Shown here: positions 34,289 through 41,825 of the stretch, piece by piece
Numbering within the stretch: the stretch's first letter is position 1
Layout: each line of letters begins with the position of its first letter
DNA from: Streptomyces sp. TSRI0107
GTDB taxonomy: Bacteria > Actinomycetota > Actinomycetes > Streptomycetales > Streptomycetaceae
Length of the DNA stretch: 64,000 bases
Assembly: GCF_001905845.1 (NCBI RefSeq)
Contig: NZ_LIVZ01000008.1
Span: 248,001-312,000, forward strand
Direction of reading: 5' to 3'
Program-made: the position numbers and the translations under genes
The notes under the pieces: model-generated
The model's input: the letters and a program-made list of their open reading frames with translations, nothing else
Databases searched by the model: none
What the model was told of the DNA's origin: nothing

Positions 34289-35479
34289 GTGAGACGCATG
34301 ACAGCGCGACCCGCGAACGCCCACCAGGCCAGGCTCCTCAAGCTGCTGCGCGACGGCGGGCCCAACTCCCGTGCCCAGCTGGGCGATCAGGTCGACCTGT
34401 CGCGGTCCAAGCTGGCCGTGGAGGTGGACCGGCTGCTGGAGACGGGCCTGGTCGTGGCCGACGGACTCGCCGCCTCGCGCGGCGGCCGCCGCTCCCACAA
34501 CATCCGGCTCGCCCCCGGCCTGCGCTTCCTCGGTGTCGACATCGGCGCCACCTCCGTCGACGTCGCCGTCACCAACGCCGAACTGGAGATCCTGGGACAC
34601 ATCACCCAGCCCATGGAGGTGCGCGAGGGGCCGGTCGCGGTCTTCGAGCAAGTCCTCGCCATGGCCGCCAAGTTGCGGGCCTCCGGACTCGCCGAGGGCT
34701 TCGACGGCGCGGGCATCGGCGTCCCCGGCCCGGTCCGCTTCCCCGAGGGTGTCCCCGTGGCGCCCCCGATCATGCCGGGCTGGGACGGCTTCCCGGTCCG
34801 GGAGGCGCTGAGCCAGGAACTCGGCTGCCCCGTCATGGTCGACAACGACGTGAACCTGATGGCCATGGGGGAGCAGCACGCCGGGGTCGCCCGCTCCGTC
34901 GGCGACTTCCTCTGCGTCAAGATCGGCACCGGTATCGGCTGCGGCATCGTCGCCGGCGGGGAGGTCCACCGCGGTACGACGGGCAGCGCCGGCGACATCG
35001 GCCACATCCAGGCCGTACCCGACGGCCGCCCGTGCGCCTGCGGCAACCGGGGCTGCCTGGAGGCCCACTTCAGCGGCGCCGCCCTCGCCCGCGACGCACT
35101 GGAGGCCGCCCAGCAGGGCCGGTCGGCCGAACTGGCCACGCGGCTGGAGGCGAACGGCGCCCTCACCGCCGTGGACGTCGCCGCCGCGGCCGCCGCGGGC
35201 GACCCCGTCAGCCTCGACCTGATCCGCGAGGGCGGCACCCGCACCGGGCAGGTCATCGCCGGCCTGGTCAGCTTCTTCAACCCCGGTCTGGTGGTGATCG
35301 GCGGCGGGGTGACCGGCCTCGGCCACACCCTGCTCGCCGCGATCCGCACCCAGGTCTACCGCCAGTCGCTGCCGCTCGCGACCGGCAACCTGCCCATCGT
35401 GCTGGGCGAGCTGGGCCCCACCGCCGGCGTCATCGGCGCGGCCCGACTCATCAGCGACCACCTGTTCTCACCCGCGTAA
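34289..35479 (+). CDS. ROK-family transcriptional regulator
   Basis: 396 residues from a GTG at 34289, behind GGGGAGGGG; an ATG three codons later is also possible. The N-terminal winged helix (about 1-75: LLKLLRDGGPNSRAQLGDQVDLSRSKLAVEVDRLLETGLV) is followed by the ROK sugar-kinase-like domain (about 90-390) with the ATPase-type loop GVDIGATSVDVAV, VDNDVN, IGTGIGCGI and the zinc motif GHIQAVPDGRPCACGNRGCLE. The zinc-site and helix-turn-helix combination marks XylR/NagC-type repressors whose ligand is a sugar. It leads the sugar ABC transporter locus, and the same operator-like repeat precedes it and the large secreted gene. Confidence 0.92.
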   Translation: MRRMTARPANAHQARLLKLLRDGGPNSRAQLGDQVDLSRSKLAVEVDRLLETGLVVADGLAASRGGRRSHNIRLAPGLRFLGVDIGATSVDVAVTNAELEILGHITQPMEVREGPVAVFEQVLAMAAKLRASGLAEGFDGAGIGVPGPVRFPEGVPVAPPIMPGWDGFPVREALSQELGCPVMVDNDVNLMAMGEQHAGVARSVGDFLCVKIGTGIGCGIVAGGEVHRGTTGSAGDIGHIQAVPDGRPCACGNRGCLEAHFSGAALARDALEAAQQGRSAELATRLEANGALTAVDVAAAAAAGDPVSLDLIREGGTRTGQVIAGLVSFFNPGLVVIGGGVTGLGHTLLAAIRTQVYRQSLPLATGNLPIVLGELGPTAGVIGAARLISDHLFSPA

Positions 35480-35508
35480 GCGTCAGCGTCACCGAACGGC
35501 TCAGCCCC

Positions 35509-35537
35509 AGCAGTACGCACCTAAGCAGTACGCACCT
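35509..35537. repeat. Direct repeat AGCAGTACGCACCT (two copies)
   Basis: The 14-base unit occurs at 35509-35522 and 35524-35537 in the leader region before the ABC transporter operon. Confidence 0.85.
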
Positions 35538-35614
35538 CTGTCACGTCCGTACGGCCCCCCGAGTACCGCACCCCAGTACCCGCACCGTCGCTCCGCCCTG
35601 CCACAAAAACGTTT

Positions 35615-35630
35615 GTTCCGCTGACGGAAC
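35615..35630. promoter_or_regulatory. Palindrome before the sugar ABC operon
   Basis: GTTCCGCTGACGGAAC is a perfect inverted repeat with a four-base centre, 42 bases upstream of the ABC ATPase start, preceded by AAAACGTTT. It may be an operator or a leader hairpin; its partner protein is unknown. Confidence 0.45.
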
Positions 35631-35671
35631 CGCCCTGACACCGGCCCGCACGCCCGCCGAGGGGAACCCAC

Positions 35672-37189
35672 ATGGCACCAGAACCACCGCTGCTCAGCAT
35701 GTCCGGCATCACCAAGTCGTTCCCCGGAGTCCGGGCCCTGGACGGCGTCGACCTCGACGTCCTGGCCGGTGAAGTGCACTGCCTGCTCGGCCAGAACGGG
35801 GCCGGCAAGTCCACCCTCATCAAGGTCCTCGCCGGCGCCCACCAGCCCGACGGCGGCACGATCCGCTGGCGCGGCGAACCCGTCACCCTGCGCTCGCCGA
35901 TCGCCGCCATGCGGCTCGGCATCGCCACCATCTACCAGGAACTCGACCTGGTGGAACACCTGTCGGTGGCCGAGAACGTCCACCTCGGCCACGAGCCCAC
36001 GACCGCCGGCTTCGTCGTACGGCGCGGAACGGCGCGAGCCTCGACCGCCGCGCTCCTGAGGCGGCTCGGGCATCCGGAGATCGACCCGGCGCGGCTGGTG
36101 GGGGAGTTGTCGGCGGCGCAGCAGCAGATCGTGTCCATGGCGCGGGCGCTCTCCCACGACGTACGGCTGATCGTGATGGACGAGCCGTCCGCCGCGCTCG
36201 ACCCGGACGAGGTGGACAACCTGTTCCGGATCGTCGGCGATCTGACCGCGGACGGCGTGGCGGTGGTCTACATCTCGCACCGGCTGGAGGAGATCCGCCG
36301 CATCGGTGACCGGGTGACCGTCCTCAAGGACGGGCGGGCGGTGGCGGGCGGACTGCCCGCGAAGACGACTCCGACGCGTGACGTCGTGGCGCTGATGACG
36401 GGCCGGAACGTGGAGTACGTCTTCCCGGAGCGGCCCGCGGTCCGGGAGCGGGGACGGCCCGTGCTGGAGGTGCGGGGGCTGGCGCGGGAGGGGGAGTTCG
36501 CGCCGCTGGATCTGACCGTGCACGCGGGGGAGATCGTGGGGCTGGCCGGGCTGGTCGGCTCCGGGCGATCCGAAATACTGGAGACTGTATACGGTGCACG
36601 GAAGCCGGTATCCGGTCAGGTGCTGGTCGACGGTCGACCGTTGAAAGTCGGCAGTGTACGAGCCGCCGTCCGCGCCGGCCTCGGTCTCGCCCCCGAGGAA
36701 CGCAAGGCGCAGGCCCTGCTGATGCTGGAGTCCGTCACCCGCAACGTCTCGGTCTCCTCCCTGTCCCGCTTCTCCCGGATCGGCTGGATCGACCGGGGCG
36801 CCGAGCTCGCCGCGGCCCGCGCCGCGACCCGCGAGCTGTCGCTCCGCCCCGACAACCCCGCCGTACCGGTCCGCACCCTCTCCGGCGGAAACCAGCAGAA
36901 GGCCGTCCTGGCGCGCTGGCTGCTGCGCGGCTGCCGGGTGCTGCTGCTCGACGAACCCACGCGTGGTGTCGACGTCGGCGCCCGCGCCGAACTGTATGCG
37001 GTCGTCCGTCGACTGGCGGACGAAGGCCTCGCGGTGCTCCTCGTCTCCAGCGAGGTCCCCGAGGTGCTGGGCCTCGCCGACCGTGTCCTGGTGCTGCGCG
37101 AGGGCCGGGTCGTCCACACCGCGCCCGCCGCCGAACTCGACGAACACCGCGTACTCGACCTCGTGATGGAAGGAAGCCCGGCGTCATGA
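35672..37189 (+). CDS. Sugar ABC transporter ATP-binding protein (RbsA/XylG type, two NBDs)
   Basis: 505 residues with two fused ABC cassettes. First cassette (about 8-240): Walker A GQNGAGKST, Q-loop YQEL, signature LSAAQQQIVSMARAL and Walker B LIVMDEPSAAL. Second cassette (about 260-500): degenerate Walker A GLVGSGRSE, signature LSGGNQQKAVLARWL and LLLDEPTRGVDVGA. This layout is typical of CUT2 monosaccharide importers. It overlaps the permease by ATGA. A patch around 36580-36670 uses many codons rare in this genome (ACT GTA, GGT GCA, TTG AAA, AGT GTA CGA), although the protein sequence is conserved there. Confidence 0.95.
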   Translation: MAPEPPLLSMSGITKSFPGVRALDGVDLDVLAGEVHCLLGQNGAGKSTLIKVLAGAHQPDGGTIRWRGEPVTLRSPIAAMRLGIATIYQELDLVEHLSVAENVHLGHEPTTAGFVVRRGTARASTAALLRRLGHPEIDPARLVGELSAAQQQIVSMARALSHDVRLIVMDEPSAALDPDEVDNLFRIVGDLTADGVAVVYISHRLEEIRRIGDRVTVLKDGRAVAGGLPAKTTPTRDVVALMTGRNVEYVFPERPAVRERGRPVLEVRGLAREGEFAPLDLTVHAGEIVGLAGLVGSGRSEILETVYGARKPVSGQVLVDGRPLKVGSVRAAVRAGLGLAPEERKAQALLMLESVTRNVSVSSLSRFSRIGWIDRGAELAAARAATRELSLRPDNPAVPVRTLSGGNQQKAVLARWLLRGCRVLLLDEPTRGVDVGARAELYAVVRRLADEGLAVLLVSSEVPEVLGLADRVLVLREGRVVHTAPAAELDEHRVLDLVMEGSPAS

Positions 37190-38205
37190 CGCAGCCCGTC
37201 TCCCCGCCGCGGGGCGCCACCGACAAGGCGCCGCCGGCCGCCCCCCGCCCCGCCTGGCGCACCCTCGTGTTCCGCGCCGACGTGCGCACCCTCTCCCTGC
37301 TGGGCGTGCTGGCCGCACTGGTCCTCATCGGCGGCATCACCAAGCCCGACGAGTTCCTGGACACCCGCAACCTGCAACTCGTCCTCACCCAGGCCTCGGT
37401 GATCGGCGTCGTCACCGTCGGCATGACCTTCGTGATCACCTCCGGCGGCATCGACCTGTCCGTCGGCGCGATCGTCGCCCTCGCCTCGGTGTGGGCGACC
37501 ACGGTCGCCACCCAGGAGTACGGCTTCGGCGGGATCCTGTTCACCGCGGTGCTCGTCGGTGTCGGCTGCGGACTGGTCAACGGACTGCTGATCGCCTACG
37601 GCGGGATGGTCCCGTTCATCGCCACCCTCGCCATGCTGGCCTCCGCGCGCGGCCTCGCCCTGCAGATCACCGACGGCAAGACGCAGATCGTCACGGTCGA
37701 CGGGATCCTGGATCTCGGCGAACGCGACGCGTACGTATTCGGTATACCGCCGCTCGTCCTCGTCTTCGCCGCCGTCACCGTGGTCGGCTGGCTGGTGCTG
37801 AACCGCACCACCTTCGGCCGCCGCACGGTGGCCGTCGGCGGCAACGCGGAGGCCGCCCGGCTGGCCGGCATCGACGTCCGCCGCCAGCGGCTCTACCTCT
37901 ACCTGCTGTCCGGGCTGTGCTGCGGCATCGCCGCCTTCCTGCTGATCATCCTGTCCGGCTCCGGTCAGAACACCAACGGCAACCTCTACGAACTCGACGC
38001 CATCGCCGCCGCGATCATCGGCGGCACCCTCCTCAGCGGCGGCCGCGGCACCATCACCGGCTCCGTGCTCGGCGTCCTGATCTTCACCACGATCACCAAC
38101 ATCTTCGCCCTGAACAACCTGCAGAGCGACGTCCAGCAGATCGCCAAGGGCGCGATCATCGTCGCCGCCGTGCTGGTCCAGCGCCGTACCGCAAGCACGA
38201 CCTGA
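37186..38205 (+). CDS. Sugar ABC transporter permease (CUT2/RbsC type)
   Basis: 339 residues with nine to ten transmembrane helices. CUT2 landmarks: GMTFVITSGGIDLSVGAIVAL, GLVNGLLIAYGGMVPFIATLAML, the cytoplasmic loop GNAEAARLAGIDVRRQ and the late YELDAIAAAIIGGTLLSGGRGTI (given in parts, about residues 90-290). Its start overlaps the ATPase stop (ATGA), and the binding protein follows after 17 bases, so the three are one transport unit for a monosaccharide or derivative. Confidence 0.94.
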   Translation: MTQPVSPPRGATDKAPPAAPRPAWRTLVFRADVRTLSLLGVLAALVLIGGITKPDEFLDTRNLQLVLTQASVIGVVTVGMTFVITSGGIDLSVGAIVALASVWATTVATQEYGFGGILFTAVLVGVGCGLVNGLLIAYGGMVPFIATLAMLASARGLALQITDGKTQIVTVDGILDLGERDAYVFGIPPLVLVFAAVTVVGWLVLNRTTFGRRTVAVGGNAEAARLAGIDVRRQRLYLYLLSGLCCGIAAFLLIILSGSGQNTNGNLYELDAIAAAIIGGTLLSGGRGTITGSVLGVLIFTTITNIFALNNLQSDVQQIAKGAIIVAAVLVQRRTASTT

Positions 38206-38222
38206 GGAAAGGGTTCACCACC

Positions 38223-39263
38223 ATGTCGCACCTCACCAGTCGCAGAGGACTGCTCTTCGGGACCGCCGCCGTCTCCGCCGGTGCCCTTCTCGCGGGTTGC
38301 ACGAGTAACGAGAAGAAGGACGACGAGCCCGCGGCGGGCGACCAGCCCGCCGCCGACGACAAGCCGGGCAAGCCGGTCACCATCGGCTTCGCCGGCCCGC
38401 AGGCCGACCACGGCTGGCTCAACGCCATCAACGAGAACGCCAAGAGCCGCGCCGAGAAGTACCAGGACGTCACCCTGGAGATCACCGAGGGCTCCAACGA
38501 CACCGCCGCGCAGATCGGGCAGATCGAAACCCTGATCAACAAGAAGGTCGACGTCCTGGTCGTCCTGCCCGCCGACGGCAAGGCCCTCACCCAGGTCGGC
38601 CTCAAGGCGATGCGCGCGGGCATCCCCGTCGTCAACCTCGACCGGGTCTTCAACACCCCGCAGGCCTACCGCTGCTGGATCGGCGGCGACAACTACGGCA
38701 TGGGCCTCAACGCCGGGCACTACATCGGCGAGAAACTCAAGGACAAGCCGAACGCCCGCGTCATCGAACTCGCCGGCCTGGACAACCTCGAACTGACCAA
38801 GCAGCGCACCCAGGGCTTCGACGACGCCCTGAAGAACTACCCCAACATCAAGAAGGTGGCCCGCCAGGCCGCCGACTTCACCGTCGAGTCCGGGCAGGCC
38901 AAGATGGCCCAGCTGCTCCAGGCGCAGTCCGAGTTCGACGCCCTGTGGAACCACGACGACGACCAGGGCGTGGGCGCGCTGCGCGCCATCGAACAGGCCG
39001 GCCGCGACGGCTTCCTGATGGTCGGCGGTGCCGGCGCGCTCTCCGCCTTCCAGGCCATCAAGCAGGACGACGGCGTCCTCAAGGCGACCGTCCTCTACCC
39101 GCCCACCATGGCCGCGTCCGCGATCGACCTCGCCCGCGCCCTCGGCCAGGGCAAGGGCGTCGGAGGCCTCGCCGAGTTCGAGATCCCGGCGTCCATCACG
39201 CTCTACTCGGCCGTCGTCGACAAGACGAACGTCGACCAGTACATGCCCACCGGCTTCGAGTGA
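38223..39263 (+). CDS. Sugar ABC transporter substrate-binding lipoprotein
   Basis: 346 residues. The signal has a twin Arg near the start (SRRGLLFGTA) and the lipobox LLAGC, so it is lipidated and probably Tat-exported. An acidic linker precedes the RbsB-like (Peripla_BP_4) fold starting VTIGFAGPQADHGWLNAI, with ETLINKKVDVLVVLPADG and GIPVVNLDRVF as typical strands and an aromatic/acidic ligand pocket. The ligand is a pentose, hexose or oxidised derivative; the neighbouring keto-sugar enzymes favour the latter (inference). Confidence 0.94.
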   Translation: MSHLTSRRGLLFGTAAVSAGALLAGCTSNEKKDDEPAAGDQPAADDKPGKPVTIGFAGPQADHGWLNAINENAKSRAEKYQDVTLEITEGSNDTAAQIGQIETLINKKVDVLVVLPADGKALTQVGLKAMRAGIPVVNLDRVFNTPQAYRCWIGGDNYGMGLNAGHYIGEKLKDKPNARVIELAGLDNLELTKQRTQGFDDALKNYPNIKKVARQAADFTVESGQAKMAQLLQAQSEFDALWNHDDDQGVGALRAIEQAGRDGFLMVGGAGALSAFQAIKQDDGVLKATVLYPPTMAASAIDLARALGQGKGVGGLAEFEIPASITLYSAVVDKTNVDQYMPTGFE

Positions 39264-39333
39264 GCCGTCCGCACCCCCCACCGCGCACGGCACGGGCCGC
39301 CCCGGCGGCCCACCAGACGAGGAGGACATCTGC

Positions 39334-40548
39334 ATGCAAGAGCCGGAGCAGTCAGCAGCGCCGGAGCCCGGGGCCGACAAGCCCCCGCTGCGCATCGGCA
39401 TGGTCGGATACGCCTTCATGGGCGCCGCCCACTCCCAGGGCTGGCGCACCGCGGGCCGCGTCTTCGACCTGCCCCGGCGCCCGGTCATGGCCGCGATCTG
39501 CGGCCGGGACGCGGACGCGGTGCGCGCGGCGGCCGACCGGCACGGCTGGGCCGCGGCCGAGACGGACTGGCGGGCGCTGATCGCCCGGGACGACGTCGAC
39601 CTCGTCGACATCTGCACCCCCGGCGACAGCCACGCCGAGATCGCGCTCGCCGCGCTCGCCGCCGGCAAGCACGTGCTGTGCGAGAAGCCCCTCGCGAACA
39701 CCGTCGAGGAGGCCGAGGTGATGGCCACGGCCGCGGAAGCCGCGTACGGGCGCGGACAGCTGGCGATGGTCGGCTTCAACTACCGCCGTGTCCCCGCCAC
39801 CGCGCTGGCCCGGCGGATGGTCGCCGAGGGCCGCCTCGGCACCCTGCGGCACGTGAGGGTGACGTACCTCCAGGACTGGCTGGTCGACCCCGAGTTCCCG
39901 CTCACCTGGCGGCTGCGCAAGGAGCTGGCGGGCTCCGGCTCGCTCGGTGACCTCGGTGCGCACATCGTCGACCTCGCCCAGTACCTGGCGGGCGAGCCGC
40001 TGGCCGGGGTCTCCGCGCTCACCGAGACGTTCGTACGGCAGCGGCCGCTGCCCGGCGGACCCACTTCGGGCCTGGCCGCCGTCTCGTCGAACGGCACCGG
40101 AACCGTCACCGTCGACGACGCCGCCCTGTTCACCGGCCGGTTCGCCTCCGGCGCCCTCGCCTCCTTCGAGGCCACCCGGTACGCCACCGGCCGCAAGAAC
40201 GCCCTGCGTCTCGAACTCAACGGCGAACACGGCTCGCTCGCCTTCGACCTGGAACGGCTGAACGAGCTCTGGTACCACGACGCGACCGAGCCCGGTACGC
40301 ACGCCGGCTTCCGCCGCATCCTCGTCACCGAACCCGACCACCCCTACCTGGACGCCTGGTGGCCGCCGGGCCATGGCCTCGGCTACGAGCACACCTTCGT
40401 CCACCAGGCCCGCGACCTGGTCCACGCGGTCGCCGAGGGCCGCCGCCCCGAACCCTCCTTCGCCGACGGACTGCAGGTGCAGCGCGTGCTCGCCGCGGTG
40501 GAGGAGAGCGCCGAGAAGAACTCCGTCTACACGCCGATAGCAGCCTGA
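39334..40548 (+). CDS. Gfo/Idh/MocA-family sugar oxidoreductase
   Basis: 404 residues. Rossmann start RIGMVGYAFMGAAHSQGW; the family lysine sits in CEKPLAN near residue 116, with GDSHAEIALAALAAGKHVL before it; the C-terminal substrate domain includes GSLGDLGAHIVDLAQYL with the His/Asp active-site pair. These NAD(P)-dependent enzymes oxidise or reduce sugar hydroxyls, often at C3. The gene lies between the sugar importer and a TIM-barrel isomerase, and the isomerase starts 15 bases after its stop, so it is one operon. RBS GAGGAGG before the ATG. Confidence 0.94.
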   Translation: MQEPEQSAAPEPGADKPPLRIGMVGYAFMGAAHSQGWRTAGRVFDLPRRPVMAAICGRDADAVRAAADRHGWAAAETDWRALIARDDVDLVDICTPGDSHAEIALAALAAGKHVLCEKPLANTVEEAEVMATAAEAAYGRGQLAMVGFNYRRVPATALARRMVAEGRLGTLRHVRVTYLQDWLVDPEFPLTWRLRKELAGSGSLGDLGAHIVDLAQYLAGEPLAGVSALTETFVRQRPLPGGPTSGLAAVSSNGTGTVTVDDAALFTGRFASGALASFEATRYATGRKNALRLELNGEHGSLAFDLERLNELWYHDATEPGTHAGFRRILVTEPDHPYLDAWWPPGHGLGYEHTFVHQARDLVHAVAEGRRPEPSFADGLQVQRVLAAVEESAEKNSVYTPIAA

Positions 40549-40563
40549 GGAGGAGACAGCGGT

Positions 40564-41562
40564 ATGCCGCGCAGGTTCACGCTCTTCACCGGCCAGTGGG
40601 CCGACCTCCCACTTGAGGAGGTCTGCCGCCTCGCCCGCGACTTCGGCTACGACGGCCTGGAACTCGCCTGCTGGGGGGACCACTTCGAGGTCGACAAGGC
40701 GCTCGCCGACCCGTCGTACGTCGCCTCCCGGCACCAGCTGCTCGACAAGTACGGGCTGAAATGCTGGGCCGTCTCCAACCACCTGGTCGGCCAGGCGGTC
40801 TGCGACGCCATCATCGACGAACGCCACCAGGCGATCCTGCCCGCCGACGTCTGGGGCGACGGCGACCCGGAAGGGGTGCGGCGGCGTGCGGCGGACCGTA
40901 TGAAGGACACCGCCCGCGCCGCGGCCGCCTTCGGCGTCGACACCGTCATCGGGTTCACCGGCTCCGCGATCTGGCACCTGGTCGCCATGTTCCCGCCCGC
41001 CCCCGAGTCGATGATCGAGCGCGGCTACGAGGACTTCGCCGAGCGGTGGAACCCGATCCTCGACGTCTTCGACGCGGAGGGCGTGCGGTTCGCGCACGAG
41101 GTCCACCCCAGTGAGATCGCATACGATTACTGGACGACTGTACGCACGCTGGACGCGGTCGACCGTCGACCGGCCTTCGGCCTCAACTTCGACCCCTCCC
41201 ACTTCGTGTGGCAGGACCTCGACCCGGTCGGCTTCCTGTGGGACTTCCGCGACCGGATCTACCACGTCGACTGCAAGGAGGCCCGCAGGCGCCTCGACGG
41301 CCGCAACGGCCGCCTCGGCTCCCACCTGCCCTGGGGCGACCCCCGCCGCGGCTGGGACTTCGTGTCGGCCGGGCACGGCGACGTGCCCTGGGAGGACGTC
41401 TTCCGGATGCTGCGCTCCATCGACTACGCCGGCCCGGTCTCGGTCGAGTGGGAGGACGCCGGCATGGACCGGCTCCAGGGCGCCCCGGAGGCACTGACCC
41501 GGCTCAAGGCGTACGACTTCGAGCCGCCCAGCGCGTCCTTCGACGCCGCGTTCAACAGCTGA
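40564..41562 (+). CDS. Sugar phosphate isomerase/epimerase-like TIM-barrel protein
   Basis: 332 residues of the AP endonuclease 2/xylose isomerase-like fold. Metal ligands are recognisable: Glu in HEVHPSE, Asp/His in NFDPSHFVWQ, His in YHVDCKEA and Glu in VSVEWEDAG. DFGYDGLELACWGDHF is the family's first active-site strand. In 3-keto-sugar pathways proteins of this kind isomerise or cleave the oxidised sugar made by the Gfo/Idh/MocA partner, which is encoded immediately upstream. A large terminator follows. Confidence 0.92.
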   Translation: MPRRFTLFTGQWADLPLEEVCRLARDFGYDGLELACWGDHFEVDKALADPSYVASRHQLLDKYGLKCWAVSNHLVGQAVCDAIIDERHQAILPADVWGDGDPEGVRRRAADRMKDTARAAAAFGVDTVIGFTGSAIWHLVAMFPPAPESMIERGYEDFAERWNPILDVFDAEGVRFAHEVHPSEIAYDYWTTVRTLDAVDRRPAFGLNFDPSHFVWQDLDPVGFLWDFRDRIYHVDCKEARRRLDGRNGRLGSHLPWGDPRRGWDFVSAGHGDVPWEDVFRMLRSIDYAGPVSVEWEDAGMDRLQGAPEALTRLKAYDFEPPSASFDAAFNS

Positions 41563-41576
41563 CCCGGCGCCCCACA

Positions 41577-41627
41577 GCAGGTCGGGGCCGGGGACCGGAG
41601 GAACCGCCGGTCCCCTCTCCGACCTGC
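41577..41627 (+). terminator. Strong terminator of the sugar transport/oxidation operon
   Basis: A 51-base inverted repeat: GCAGGTCGGGGCCGGGGACC pairs with its near-complement (CGGTCCCC...GACCTGC) around a short AGGAA loop, 14 bases after the isomerase stop codon. Confidence 0.8.
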
Positions 41628-41637
41628 CCGGATACCG

Positions 41638-41661
41638 CTTTGTCCTGTGATGGGAGAAAGT
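41638..41661. promoter_or_regulatory. Inverted-repeat operator upstream of the ThuA/DUF1080 gene
   Basis: CTTTGTCC, seven bases, GGAGAAAG. It is 21 of 24 identical to the element before the ROK regulator gene (34163-34186), including the central TGTGA, and lies 165 bases upstream of the large secreted gene. Confidence 0.75.
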
Positions 41662-41825
41662 TCAACCGATCCTGGCGCAAGGGGTGTTCGCGCCGGACGG
41701 ACCCGGTTACCGTCCTTGAAGTGTTCAGGACACACGCACCTCCGGGGTGACGGCGCACCCCGGCGCCCGCACCGCACGTCTTCGCACCCATCCCGTACGG
41801 CCCACCCCGTTCCCGGAGGGACTTC

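Noticed and set aside
1135..41124. GTATGC/GTATAC motifs as oriented FtsK-type guiding sequences
   Set aside because: Both orientations occur on the same strand over the window (GTATGC and GCATAC mixed), so no strand bias supports this; the recurrence itself is kept as a finding.
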